In this document: in pieces, positions 23,407 to 32,628 of the stretch
Numbering within the stretch: the stretch's first letter is position 1
How the letters are laid out: the number at the start of each line of letters is the position of its first letter
Source: Streptomyces sp. ISL-87
GTDB lineage: Bacteria; Actinomycetota; Actinomycetes; Streptomycetales; Streptomycetaceae
DNA: 64,000 nt
Assembly: GCF_018614095.1 (NCBI RefSeq)
Contig: NZ_JAGGOY010000043.1
Span: 70,286-134,285 of the forward strand
Direction: 5' to 3'
Program-made: the position numbers and the translations under genes
Notes under the pieces: model-generated
The model's database searches: none
Seen by the model: the letters and a program-made list of their open reading frames with translations, nothing else
Told to the model about the DNA's origin: nothing

Positions 23407-24015
23407 GTGGCCAATGATGCCAAGAAGATTCGATTCGCCCCCAACGGCTCCCTCTACATTGCGCCGGCACCAACCGGCGGAGCGGGCACCACACTTCCCA
23501 TTGCAGTCGGTGACGGTCTTACCGCGCCTGTCGGCTACAAGGGGCTCGGCTATGTAGATGCTGGTGGTGTCACCCTGACGCCTTCGATCGAGACTCAGCC
23601 TGTTGAAGCCTGGCAGAGTGCCGTACCAATTCTCTACAACGTCACAAAGGCGAGCTTTTCCGTAAAGGCCACGCTCCAGGAAACGAACGAAATCACCACC
23701 GAGCTGTTTTGGGGAGCCGAGTGGGTACCGGTGATGGCCGGAGCGGTTGCTACGGGTGAATACCGGCTCAATCTGTCCAGCACGCCAACGCTCAAGGAGA
23801 TGTCACTGGTCGTGGACTGGAACCAGGGGGCCATCCGCTACCGGTGTGTTATCCCACGGGCAATGATTTCTGACCGTGGCGCCATTCAGCTTACTCGTAC
23901 AGAAAACGGGAAGTACGAGCTGACCATTGAAGCCCTCGATTTCAACGGCAATCTGGGCTACGTCCTTACGAACGACGACATTCTCTCAGAAGGGGTAGCC
24001 ACCCTTCCCGGCTAA
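23407..24015 (+). CDS. Major tail protein
   Basis: 202 residues from GTG 23407 with AGGAGG seven bases upstream. The beta-rich sequence (KKIRFAPNGSLYIAPAP, GLGYVDAGGVTLTPSIET, YELTIEALDFNGNLGY) matches lambdoid/SPP1-type tail tube proteins. Confidence 0.88.
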   Translation: MANDAKKIRFAPNGSLYIAPAPTGGAGTTLPIAVGDGLTAPVGYKGLGYVDAGGVTLTPSIETQPVEAWQSAVPILYNVTKASFSVKATLQETNEITTELFWGAEWVPVMAGAVATGEYRLNLSSTPTLKEMSLVVDWNQGAIRYRCVIPRAMISDRGAIQLTRTENGKYELTIEALDFNGNLGYVLTNDDILSEGVATLPG

Positions 24016-24043
24016 GAATCCCTCACACCTCTAGGAGACCTCT

Positions 24044-24352
24044 GTGACTGCTACCGCCAAGAAGACCACGACTAAGAAGACTGCGACGAAGAGCGCGGCG
24101 GCTGAGGCCGAAGCACTGGAGACCGCGCCAACGCATTTTCAGCACGCTGGCATTACCTTCGAGGTCCCTCACCCACTTGACTTCCCGCTTGCCGTCCTGA
24201 AGACGGATGACGAGTTTGAGGCGTGCGCCCTGATCGTGGGTGAGGAGCAGTGGGCGGCCTACGAGGCGACTAAGCCAAGCATCCGTGACTTCGGTGTCTT
24301 CGCTCAGAAGCTGTCTGAGGCTCAGGGCAGGGACACTGACTCGGGAAACTGA
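24044..24352 (+). CDS. Tail assembly chaperone (upstream frame)
   Basis: 102 residues from a GTG. A basic Ala/Lys/Thr-rich N-terminus precedes the conserved core (FEVPHPLDFPLAVLKTDDE). It ends at the slippery site GGGAAAC-TGA and makes both this product and, by -1 frameshift, the G-T fusion that scaffolds the tape measure. Confidence 0.85.
   Translation: MTATAKKTTTKKTATKSAAAEAEALETAPTHFQHAGITFEVPHPLDFPLAVLKTDDEFEACALIVGEEQWAAYEATKPSIRDFGVFAQKLSEAQGRDTDSGN
24343..24349 (+). promoter_or_regulatory. Programmed -1 frameshift site (GGGAAAC)
   Basis: In the zero frame the codons are TCG GGA AAC TGA, the exact X-XXY-YYZ arrangement directly before the stop. A -1 slip leads into CTG ATG GCG GTC, the frame of the downstream ORF. 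Confidence 0.85.
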
Positions 24353-24762
24353 TGGCGGTCGTCCGCGTCATTCAGGAGTATCAGGATGAACTAGAAGCTG
24401 ATTTGCTTGAGTTCTTCCATGTTGACCTTCTGGACCTTTGGCGCGGACGGCTCTCCCTTCGCCGTGTAGGCGTACTGATCGACTCTCTGATGAAAAAGCC
24501 TGGCCGCTCCACTCTGCTTGAGGCGATGGACGAGCGAACCAGGTGGGGTGAGTCTGATTACCTCCTCGCCCGTATCTCCGACGCCCTTGAGCTATCCAAT
24601 TTCCTGTTCTTCAAGGCGAACGCGGAAGACTCAGATGACCTTGAACAGCCTGATCCCATTCCACGGCCCGGACAGCCGGAGCCAGATCCAGAGCCCATAG
24701 AGACACAGTTCAGCTCCGCAGAGGACTTGAGCAGCTTCCTGGGGCAAATGAACAGCCTCTAG
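24352..24762 (+). CDS. Tail assembly chaperone (frameshifted extension)
   Basis: 136 codons with LRRVGVLIDSLMKKPGRSTL and an acidic proline-rich end. Normally expressed as the C-terminal part of a fusion through the slip at 24343-24349; its own ATG overlaps the upstream stop (TGATG), so independent initiation is possible. Confidence 0.85.
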   Translation: MAVVRVIQEYQDELEADLLEFFHVDLLDLWRGRLSLRRVGVLIDSLMKKPGRSTLLEAMDERTRWGESDYLLARISDALELSNFLFFKANAEDSDDLEQPDPIPRPGQPEPDPEPIETQFSSAEDLSSFLGQMNSL

Positions 24763-24771
24763 GGGGTCTCC

Positions 24772-27700
24772 ATGGCCGAAGGACGCGCGCCAATCAAGGT
24801 GGGCACGGGGTACATCGAAATCGTGCCCAAGGTCACCGTCGAGGACATGAACCAGCTCCGCTCGAAGGTCAAGGCGGAAATGGAGAAGCTCGGCCTCCAA
24901 GCTGGTCGGGACATCGAGGCGGGGGTAGCCCGCGGACTTGCCGGCCTCCCCCGTCAGGCGGCCAAGCAGGCCAAGCAGGCCAAGGCCGCGATTGAGGCTG
25001 AGGCCAAGGACACTGCCCAGACTCTGGAACAGCTCGAACGGCACGTCACTCAGCAGTACGGCCAGGAGGCCGCGAAGCGCCTGCGGGAGCTCCGCGAGTT
25101 CTACGGGCAGTACGAGCGCTTGACCGAGGGGGCCAGCAATACGACGAGGCAGGCCCTCCGCGAGACCGTGCGCCAGGAGGAGCGGGCCGCGCTCGACCGT
25201 ATCCAGGCTGAGCGGGACCGTGTTCGTGAAGTCGAGCGCTTGGAGCGGCAGGCAGCCGCTACGGCTCGTCAGGAACTACGACAGCAAGTGGCCGCTCAGC
25301 GGGAGGCGACGCGCGAGCGGATTGCTCTCATTCGCTCTGAGGCTCTCGCACAGCGGGAATCTCTTCAGGCCGGAATCACGGCACAGCAGCGACTGATCAC
25401 GCAGACCCGCGACCGAATGCGGGATCTTCAGCGGCAGATGTCCGCGACCACCACCAGCACGCAGAACTTCTTTGGCCGCACAGAGACTAGCCTGAAGAAG
25501 CTCGGCACCAATTTTGAGAACGTCGGAAACTCCATCACGGAGACCGGAAACATTCTGGCTTCAAAGTTCCTGGCTCCGCTGGCGATGGCCGGCGGACTGC
25601 TTACCACTGTTGGTGTGAAGTCTGCCGACTCGCTCATTCTCGGGCAGCTTGGTCTGATGGGCTCCAACGTCTCTGCCAAGGACTCTGCCGCAGCACTTGC
25701 GAAGATTCGTCAGTACGGTGTCGATACTCCCTTCAGCATCGAAGACATGCAGATGTACATGACTCGGTACATCCGAAGTCTGTACTCCCACGAAGAGGGC
25801 TCCCAGTCCAAGGACCCCAAGAAGAAGCAGCAGGCAGGCAAGAAGGCGTCTGAGCGTGCGGCCGACATCGTCCAGATGATCGGTGACAATGCCGCACGAG
25901 CGGGAAACCTGGACCCCGCAATGGTGTCTCGCGCCATGTACGCCATTGACATGATTCTCGACCTTGAACGGGTTCCGACTCGAAATCTGAAGCAATTTAC
26001 GGCCGCGGCCGGTATTCCTGTTCAGGAGCTGGCTCAGCTCATGGGCTATCAGGACAAGATGGTGAAGGGCAAGGACGGGAAGCCCACCAAGCACACGGCA
26101 GCCGCCCAGATTCTTGAGCTGATGGCCAACGCTAAGGAAACTGGCGGCCTTCAGGGTCCCGAGATGATTCAGGCCCTGATTGACAACTGGGCCGGCACGG
26201 ACACTCAGGGTTACGCGAAAAAGGTCACGAGTGCGACCATCACGGGTCGCATTCAGCAGATGAAGGAGGGTGCTCAGCTCGGCTTGGGCAACCTCTTTGC
26301 GAAGACTGATCCCGAAACCGGCATGGTGGAGTACACCGGTCTCGGTGAGCGAATCATGGGCAAGAAGGTTACGAAGAAGGATCATTGGGGCCAGGAGAGT
26401 ACCTCTTTTGAGGGCGGATACCTCAATGAGCTTCAGGACATGGCCAAGGAGTACGGCCCCAAGATCCCCAAGTTCCTGGACCTGTTCTTTGATGCCATTG
26501 ACTCTTTCACCTCGCAGATTAAGACCGTGGCGAATTTCCTGGACGAACACCCGGAAATCAAGGAAGTCGCGGTCAAAATAACTGAGTTCCTCGTCAAGTG
26601 GGGACCGCTGATCATCGCCGTAGGGCTGCTCTCCAAGGTGCTCGGCAAGGTCACCGGGCTTGTCGGTAGGGCCTTCGGCCCCGTGGCAGCTATCGCCCGT
26701 GCTGCCGGCAATGGCGCCCAGGGCGCCAACGACGTACGGCATCAGACTCGTGCTCGTCGTGAGGCCCGTCGTGAAGCGCGGGACCGCGGGGAGAGCCGCT
26801 CTCAGATTCGCCAGGCCGGACGGGATGCCTACCGGCAGACCCGTACTGACCGTGCCGGCGGAGACACGCGCTCTGTTGGGCGCCGAGTGGTAGACAGCGC
26901 TCTTGGTCGTTCAGGCTCCAATGGGAACGAGCGCCAGGAGATGGCGGAGCTTGAGCGCCAGGCCCGCGAGGCTCGTGACGAGACCACCCGTCTCCGTTCT
27001 GAACTACGCGAGCTGAACTCTCAGACCCTGCGCGACATCTCCAACGCTCTTGGTGGTGGGAACACCTCCGTACAGGGCTCTGCCTCCCAGGCTCAGAGTT
27101 CCGTCAATTCAGTCCAGCAGCAGGCACAGCAGCTCAACCGAACGCCCCTGTCTCAGGTCCGTCAGGAGCTGGACCAAGTGGAGGAGGCCGCGCGCAAGCT
27201 CGTGGCCGAACTGGACCAGGCGGCTGGCAAAGTTCGAGGGCTGGACGGAGTCAACCTCAATGCCGTCAAGGCCGAGGTAGACGGCCTCAAGGCCGCTGCT
27301 GAGGACGCCGGAGGCAAGGTCACCAGCGTCAATACGCGTGTTGGCAACTTGGACGGTAAGCGGGTCACCAATGTCCGTCAGTCGATGGACGAGCTGACTC
27401 AGGCTGCTCGTCAGGCAGCGGATCAGATCGGTGATGGGGCCATGAGTGCCTCTGCCTCAGGACGTACGGCCAACCTCAACAAGCGGAGACTGACCGACGT
27501 CATCCAGGAATTCAGGAATCTTCTGAATGCTGCTCACGATGTCTATGAAAAGGTTGGTCAGGGTACCGGTGCCGGCTCGCTGGCGGGCCGAATCGGTCTC
27601 CTAAATCAGCGCTCTCTGAGCGATGTTAAGGGGAAGGTCGATGACCTCGCTCGTGCCCTGAAGGACGCCAAGGATGAGGGCGATGGCCTTGATGGGGCTC

Positions 27701-29295
27701 TTGACCGCATCGGCAAGAAGTCCCCGGGTGGGGGCGGCTCAGGTGGCGGAAAGAAGAAGAACGCTCGTGGTGGTATTGCTCGACAGAGCGATGTCAGCAT
27801 GGCCGGGGTCATGCCAGGCTATTCCCCATGGGTAGACAACATCCCCGCCATCCTTTCTCCGGGTGAGGCGGTACTTCGCCCCGAGGTCACCAACGCCCTT
27901 GGCGAGAGCACCATCAACACATGGAACGCTCTCGCCATCCGAGGAAAGCTTTCCAGGCACGCACGAGGCACTAGCGGCCGTGGCGGAAAGCTCGACCTAG
28001 ACGCCATCAAGGAACTCATCAGCCTTCAGAACATTGCCCCAGTGGGAACCGCGATGTTGAAGACCATGAAGCTGGACGGCACTTCGGATCGGCTCGGCGG
28101 ATCGACGCAGCAGGGAATCCTACGGACTGGTGACGGATCGTCCGCGCTTGGCGGAAACGTCGCGGCCGACAACTTCCGCGGAATGTACGACTGGATGACC
28201 GAGGACGCTTTTGAGGTTCTCCGAAAAGTGCCGACACTCGTCGGCCAGGCAGCCGGCATCCTTGGCGGCGCCATGGCGCCTGTACAGGCCGAGTACTTCT
28301 GGAATGACGTCTGGAAGGGCAGCGGGAACATTGTCTCTCGCGGCAAGAAGTACATGGGTCACATGTTCAGCATGGATACCCTCGGCAAGGTTTGGGACAA
28401 CCTGTATTCGGGCGTGGGTGAATCGCTCGGCTCGATTTGGGAGGTCGTGACCAACCCAATCGACGCGTTCACTGGCGCCTTTGATGACATCGGAGACATC
28501 GTCTCTGGCTCGTACAACAACATCATCGACATGATCGAGACCGTGAAGGAGATCAAGGATTCACCGCTGGGCTATGCCAGTCGGGTCTACGACGAGTTCA
28601 TAGCCAACGCCGAAGAGGGCATGCCCAACTTGGAAGGTCTCTTCGACTTCAAGAACGGGTCCACGGTTCAGGCATCCATGCCTGACTTCGCTGCTGGCCT
28701 TGCCCCGCAGCCAGGTGCCGGCGGAGCCGGTCAGTGGGCCCCCACAGCCCTTCAGGCAATATCCATGCTGGGACTACCCAGTACAGCCCTTCAGACGGTG
28801 CTGTACCGCATCGGGATGGAGTCGGGCGGAGACCCGACGATCGTCAACAAGTGGGATAGCAACTGGTTGTCTGGCACGCCAAGTGTTGGGCTTATGCAGG
28901 TCATCGGGCCAACGTTCGACGCATACGCGGGACCCTTCCGCGGATCTCAGCCCAAGTTGTATGGGACGTCGATCAACCCGCTGGCAAACATCTATGCGGG
29001 CCTGAATTACGCCACCCATCGCTACGGCTCGGGTTGGCAGCGAATGCTTGCCGGAAACACGGGTTACGCAACCGGAACTCTTTCCGCTTCCCCTGGCTTT
29101 GCCATGGTCGGGGAGAAGGGCCCTGAGCTCGTCCGCTTCGGTGGAGGAGAGCGGGTCTATAACGACCGAGAAACTGAGGCACTGCTGAACGGGAAGCGCT
29201 ACGAGATCCACGTTCACGAGGCTCGTAACGAGCCTACCGCTCAAGCCGTCATGCGGGCCCTTCAAACAGCGGAGGCGCTTTACACCAACCTGTAA
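24772..29295 (+). CDS. Tape measure protein with lytic transglycosylase domain
   Basis: 1507 residues, the longest gene, setting tail length. The first 250 residues are coiled coil (QVAAQREATRERIALIR). Hydrophobic segments follow (ILASKFLAPLAMAGGLLTT; LLSKVLGKVTGLVG). At about 1325-1430 there is an SLT-type transglycosylase: YRIGMESGGDPTIVN (catalytic Glu context), VGLMQVIGPTFDAY and NIYAGLNYATHRYGSGW. This domain would open peptidoglycan during DNA entry. Confidence 0.95.
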   Translation: MAEGRAPIKVGTGYIEIVPKVTVEDMNQLRSKVKAEMEKLGLQAGRDIEAGVARGLAGLPRQAAKQAKQAKAAIEAEAKDTAQTLEQLERHVTQQYGQEAAKRLRELREFYGQYERLTEGASNTTRQALRETVRQEERAALDRIQAERDRVREVERLERQAAATARQELRQQVAAQREATRERIALIRSEALAQRESLQAGITAQQRLITQTRDRMRDLQRQMSATTTSTQNFFGRTETSLKKLGTNFENVGNSITETGNILASKFLAPLAMAGGLLTTVGVKSADSLILGQLGLMGSNVSAKDSAAALAKIRQYGVDTPFSIEDMQMYMTRYIRSLYSHEEGSQSKDPKKKQQAGKKASERAADIVQMIGDNAARAGNLDPAMVSRAMYAIDMILDLERVPTRNLKQFTAAAGIPVQELAQLMGYQDKMVKGKDGKPTKHTAAAQILELMANAKETGGLQGPEMIQALIDNWAGTDTQGYAKKVTSATITGRIQQMKEGAQLGLGNLFAKTDPETGMVEYTGLGERIMGKKVTKKDHWGQESTSFEGGYLNELQDMAKEYGPKIPKFLDLFFDAIDSFTSQIKTVANFLDEHPEIKEVAVKITEFLVKWGPLIIAVGLLSKVLGKVTGLVGRAFGPVAAIARAAGNGAQGANDVRHQTRARREARREARDRGESRSQIRQAGRDAYRQTRTDRAGGDTRSVGRRVVDSALGRSGSNGNERQEMAELERQAREARDETTRLRSELRELNSQTLRDISNALGGGNTSVQGSASQAQSSVNSVQQQAQQLNRTPLSQVRQELDQVEEAARKLVAELDQAAGKVRGLDGVNLNAVKAEVDGLKAAAEDAGGKVTSVNTRVGNLDGKRVTNVRQSMDELTQAARQAADQIGDGAMSASASGRTANLNKRRLTDVIQEFRNLLNAAHDVYEKVGQGTGAGSLAGRIGLLNQRSLSDVKGKVDDLARALKDAKDEGDGLDGALDRIGKKSPGGGGSGGGKKKNARGGIARQSDVSMAGVMPGYSPWVDNIPAILSPGEAVLRPEVTNALGESTINTWNALAIRGKLSRHARGTSGRGGKLDLDAIKELISLQNIAPVGTAMLKTMKLDGTSDRLGGSTQQGILRTGDGSSALGGNVAADNFRGMYDWMTEDAFEVLRKVPTLVGQAAGILGGAMAPVQAEYFWNDVWKGSGNIVSRGKKYMGHMFSMDTLGKVWDNLYSGVGESLGSIWEVVTNPIDAFTGAFDDIGDIVSGSYNNIIDMIETVKEIKDSPLGYASRVYDEFIANAEEGMPNLEGLFDFKNGSTVQASMPDFAAGLAPQPGAGGAGQWAPTALQAISMLGLPSTALQTVLYRIGMESGGDPTIVNKWDSNWLSGTPSVGLMQVIGPTFDAYAGPFRGSQPKLYGTSINPLANIYAGLNYATHRYGSGWQRMLAGNTGYATGTLSASPGFAMVGEKGPELVRFGGGERVYNDRETEALLNGKRYEIHVHEARNEPTAQAVMRALQTAEALYTNL

Positions 29296-29307
29296 GGAGG
29301 GGGCTCC

Positions 29308-30309
29308 ATGCCAATTCCGATTCTACCGAAGCCGCTGCCGCAGCCCGTAATACCGCCGCGGCCTCTGCCTCGACCCATTGAGTGGGGCCCTACTCACGTC
29401 ACACTCATCGGAGCCAACGGTGAGGGGGAACGAATCCCCCTCACCGAAGGTATTAGCGACGCTTTGACAAGCATCATCATGCAACCAGGCGCTACAGGGC
29501 TGGATATGCCGCCGTTCGGGCTTTTCTCCGATGAGTCTCCAAATCTAGATGGCTCTATCTACCGCTCGGCTCGGGCAGCGGCCCGAGAGATCATGATCCC
29601 GGTCTACCTTCGCGGACATGACCGCCAAAGCATAAATCAGCTTAAGCGGCGACTGTTTCAGGCTCTCAACCCCAAGCGGGGCTATTGCTTGATCCGCTTC
29701 ACTGAGGGGGGCGACCGCGCCCGCCAGATAACCGCCTACTACAAGGGCGGTATGGAGGGATCCGAAAGCGTCGATACAGCAGGCTTCACATGGGCCAAGT
29801 ACGGGCTGAGCTTCTCGGCAATGGACCCATGGTTTTACCCGGATCGCTCCCAGTCAACTCGATGGGATTTCGGCGCCGGCGATCCACTCCTCAGCACCAC
29901 CGCAAGCTTCTTCCCCATGCATCTCAGTAGTGGTGTCATGGGGGTTCCCGAGGACAAGATCACAATCAGCAATCCCGGCGATATCGAGGCATGGCCCATC
30001 TGGCGCCTCCACGGCCCCATCAAGTCATTTGCCCTTGCCGGCCCCACTGGGGAACTCATCAAGGCATCCCCTCCTGAGGACGGGTCAGACCTGGTTCCCA
30101 CGGGGCGAGTACTCACCATCGACACCCGCCCCGGGCGTAAGACGGTAAAGGACGACCACGGCACCAACTACTGGGCCACCTTGGACACAAACCCCGAATT
30201 CTGGTCGGTGGAGCCAGGCGACACGACGGCAGCCGTATCCGTAGTCGCCGGCACCGATAGAGCCGCAGTAGTCCTGTCCTTCTACCCACGATACGCATCA
30301 TTCGTCTAG
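29308..30309 (+). CDS. Distal tail / minor tail protein
   Basis: 333 residues following the tape measure, as expected for a Dit-type baseplate hub. A proline-rich N-terminus (PILPKPLPQPVIPPRPLPRP) precedes a beta-rich body with SAMDPWFYPDRSQS and ITISNPGDIEAWPIWRLHGP, a pattern seen in siphovirus distal tail proteins. Confidence 0.8.
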   Translation: MPIPILPKPLPQPVIPPRPLPRPIEWGPTHVTLIGANGEGERIPLTEGISDALTSIIMQPGATGLDMPPFGLFSDESPNLDGSIYRSARAAAREIMIPVYLRGHDRQSINQLKRRLFQALNPKRGYCLIRFTEGGDRARQITAYYKGGMEGSESVDTAGFTWAKYGLSFSAMDPWFYPDRSQSTRWDFGAGDPLLSTTASFFPMHLSSGVMGVPEDKITISNPGDIEAWPIWRLHGPIKSFALAGPTGELIKASPPEDGSDLVPTGRVLTIDTRPGRKTVKDDHGTNYWATLDTNPEFWSVEPGDTTAAVSVVAGTDRAAVVLSFYPRYASFV

Positions 30310-30316
30310 GAGGACT

Positions 30317-31552
30317 ATGGGCTACCGAGTTGAGGTCTTCGACAGAAACTTGAAGAGAGTTGGGGAGATCGACCAGTGGATCAGCCTGGATTTCACCGTG
30401 CGCCTAGCGCAGGAGGGGTCTTGGCAGATTCTCATAAAGGACGGCACTCCTCAGTCTGACCTCATCAAGAAGGGTGGAGGAGTCGCCATCTGGCAGGAGG
30501 GCGTATCAAAGCCTCTTCTGAGTGGTCAGGTGGATGTCTTCCAGAAGTATTGGACGAAGGTCCAGCACACAGGGCCTGGCTCCCTCTACATCGGCGGTAA
30601 GTGCCACAACACCCTTGCTTACCGCAGGCTCGCATTCCCCGACCCTGGCCGCCCAGTTGGCCAGCAGTACCTAGCTCCCCTTCCTGTGAGGCAGTGGCCC
30701 AGCTCGGGCACTGCCGGCGGGATGATTTACGAGGAGCTGAACCGGGCCCTTGGTCCCGGTGCTCTTGCCGACCGTCGCATAGCCGGTCTCAGCTTCACCG
30801 CATCTGAGCTTGGTACAGGCATGGCGGACTCGCTCCGATTCGATGTGATCGGCAGCAAGCTCGAAGAGTGGTTCAAGGGGCGCAATATCGCGTACCGGTT
30901 CATCTACAACGCGAACGCCCAGAGGGTTGACGTGGAGATATTCAAGCCGCGGGACCTCTCTAAGCGAGTCCGGTTCAGCCCCGAGCTAGGAAACCTTCGT
31001 GAATACATCTGGACCCTGAACGCACCGAAGGCGACACGCGCCATTGTGGGGGCGGCTGGGGAGAAGCTTGAGCGGTACTACTACCAGCAGACCGATACCG
31101 CCTCAGAGGCTGAATGGGGGCGTCAGACGGAGGTCTTTGTAGACCGACGAGACATTCAACTGAAGGTAGATCGCAACACCGGTCAGCCCGTGAAGTCTGA
31201 GGATTCAATGACTGCTGCCGACGTAGAGGCCGCTAAGAAGGCGGTGCAAGAGGCGGCCATAGGCACTCTGAACGAGAACCAGAAGTCGGGCAACTTCCAG
31301 ATCTATCCAATCGACACGGCTGACTGCCTCTTTGGCCGAGACTATTTCGTGGGCGACATCGTCACGGTGGCCGTGGATGGCACCGAGTATTCGGATGTTG
31401 TCCGTGAGGTTGCCATTTCGGTGGACGATGGCGGCAAAGCCAAGGACGTTAACCCGAAGATCGGTCAGCAGGGTTCGGGCGAGCCTCTCAACTTGTATAA
31501 GACGGTCTACGACATGCAGCGGAAGCTGCGCAAGCTCGAAGCGAGGATGTGA
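30317..31552 (+). CDS. Minor tail protein (ReqiPepy6 gp37-like)
   Basis: 411 residues; MGYRVEVFDRNLKRVGEID, then WISLDFTVRLAQEGSWQI and YIWTLNAPKATRAIVGA. This is the tail-hub/Tal-like position, common in actinophages as Gp37-like proteins. ATG with AGGAGG upstream. The C-terminus ends in a helix (MQRKLRKLEARM). Confidence 0.82.
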   Translation: MGYRVEVFDRNLKRVGEIDQWISLDFTVRLAQEGSWQILIKDGTPQSDLIKKGGGVAIWQEGVSKPLLSGQVDVFQKYWTKVQHTGPGSLYIGGKCHNTLAYRRLAFPDPGRPVGQQYLAPLPVRQWPSSGTAGGMIYEELNRALGPGALADRRIAGLSFTASELGTGMADSLRFDVIGSKLEEWFKGRNIAYRFIYNANAQRVDVEIFKPRDLSKRVRFSPELGNLREYIWTLNAPKATRAIVGAAGEKLERYYYQQTDTASEAEWGRQTEVFVDRRDIQLKVDRNTGQPVKSEDSMTAADVEAAKKAVQEAAIGTLNENQKSGNFQIYPIDTADCLFGRDYFVGDIVTVAVDGTEYSDVVREVAISVDDGGKAKDVNPKIGQQGSGEPLNLYKTVYDMQRKLRKLEARM

Positions 31553-31555
31553 CGC

Positions 31556-32611
31556 ATGGCAGAGATTAGCTATCCGTTCAATGCGGATAACGCGGACGGT
31601 GGTCGAGCCATTGTGTCTCAGACTCAGTGGCAGAGCATGGCCCACCTGTGGGGCGGAGACCGAGTGGACTACACCCTGACCGCCGCTGCGTACGACTCCA
31701 ACGACCTTCCGTTCAGCGGACGAGTCGTCAATGGTCGGTCGGTCGAGGTGAAGCCCGGAAAGGCCTGGGTCGGAGGCTTCTACTACCAGCTCACCGCAAC
31801 CAAGTCGGTTGTCATTGAGGCGAACCCGGGCACCAAGGGCCGGAAGGACCTAGTGGTCATTCGGGCCGACATGGCTCAGTCAGCCGTCAATCTGGCAGTC
31901 GTCAAGGGCACTGCCGGCGCTTCCCCGATACCGCCCCAGCCCCGCCGTGTCGTTGGCGGTCTCTGGGAATTGCCCCTATTCGAAGTCGATGTTGCGGCCG
32001 CGGATGCGTCCGTAGTCGTCTCCAGCCGAATGTCTTTCAACGTGCCTCCGGCCGTTGCGACGCCATGGAACACACAGGCAACAGCGGCGCTAATGCCTCG
32101 CGGCGCAATGGTTTACGACCTGGACGTCAACGGGAGTGGCTCCCAGTATGAAGCCTTCAATTCGCGGGACGGTTACGTCGTAACCCGCGATCTGGGGCCC
32201 ACTCGCACATACACGCCTGCGGTTGCCAATATTAACCAGCCAGCTATCCGGCAGGGTCGCTGGAGGTACATCGCTCCGAAGACGGTTTGGTTTACCGCCT
32301 TCGTGCAGAATCCGGGCGGCTCTGACCTAAAGCTTCATCAGGGCCAGTGGACCATCGGCTTCACACTCCCCACCCCGGCAAACGGCCGCATCGGCCAGGT
32401 TTTCACGGGCCACCTATACAACAACAACAACGGCAGCCCGGACATGCCGAACTTCGTACAGCTCCTTGCGAAGCTCAACCAGGGTTCGGACTCATCCACT
32501 ATTTGGCTTTACCAGCAGTCCAAATGGAGTGCCGGCGACGGCATGGACGGAGTTGACTTCCTTCCCCGCCGCGGAGACATCACGATTTCTGGGGTCTATG
32601 AAACAGCCTAA
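31556..32611 (+). CDS. Minor tail protein, possible receptor-binding protein
   Basis: 351 residues. The N-terminal domain (MAEISYPFNADNADGGRA, KAWVGGFYYQLTATKSV, GTKGRKDLVVIRAD) resembles baseplate upper-domain proteins; the C-terminal half is beta-rich (GQWTIGFTLPTPANGRIGQV) and may bind the host surface. Starts one codon after the gp37-like gene. Confidence 0.75.
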   Translation: MAEISYPFNADNADGGRAIVSQTQWQSMAHLWGGDRVDYTLTAAAYDSNDLPFSGRVVNGRSVEVKPGKAWVGGFYYQLTATKSVVIEANPGTKGRKDLVVIRADMAQSAVNLAVVKGTAGASPIPPQPRRVVGGLWELPLFEVDVAAADASVVVSSRMSFNVPPAVATPWNTQATAALMPRGAMVYDLDVNGSGSQYEAFNSRDGYVVTRDLGPTRTYTPAVANINQPAIRQGRWRYIAPKTVWFTAFVQNPGGSDLKLHQGQWTIGFTLPTPANGRIGQVFTGHLYNNNNGSPDMPNFVQLLAKLNQGSDSSTIWLYQQSKWSAGDGMDGVDFLPRRGDITISGVYETA

Positions 32612-32628
32612 CCACGCAGGGAGAGCAC

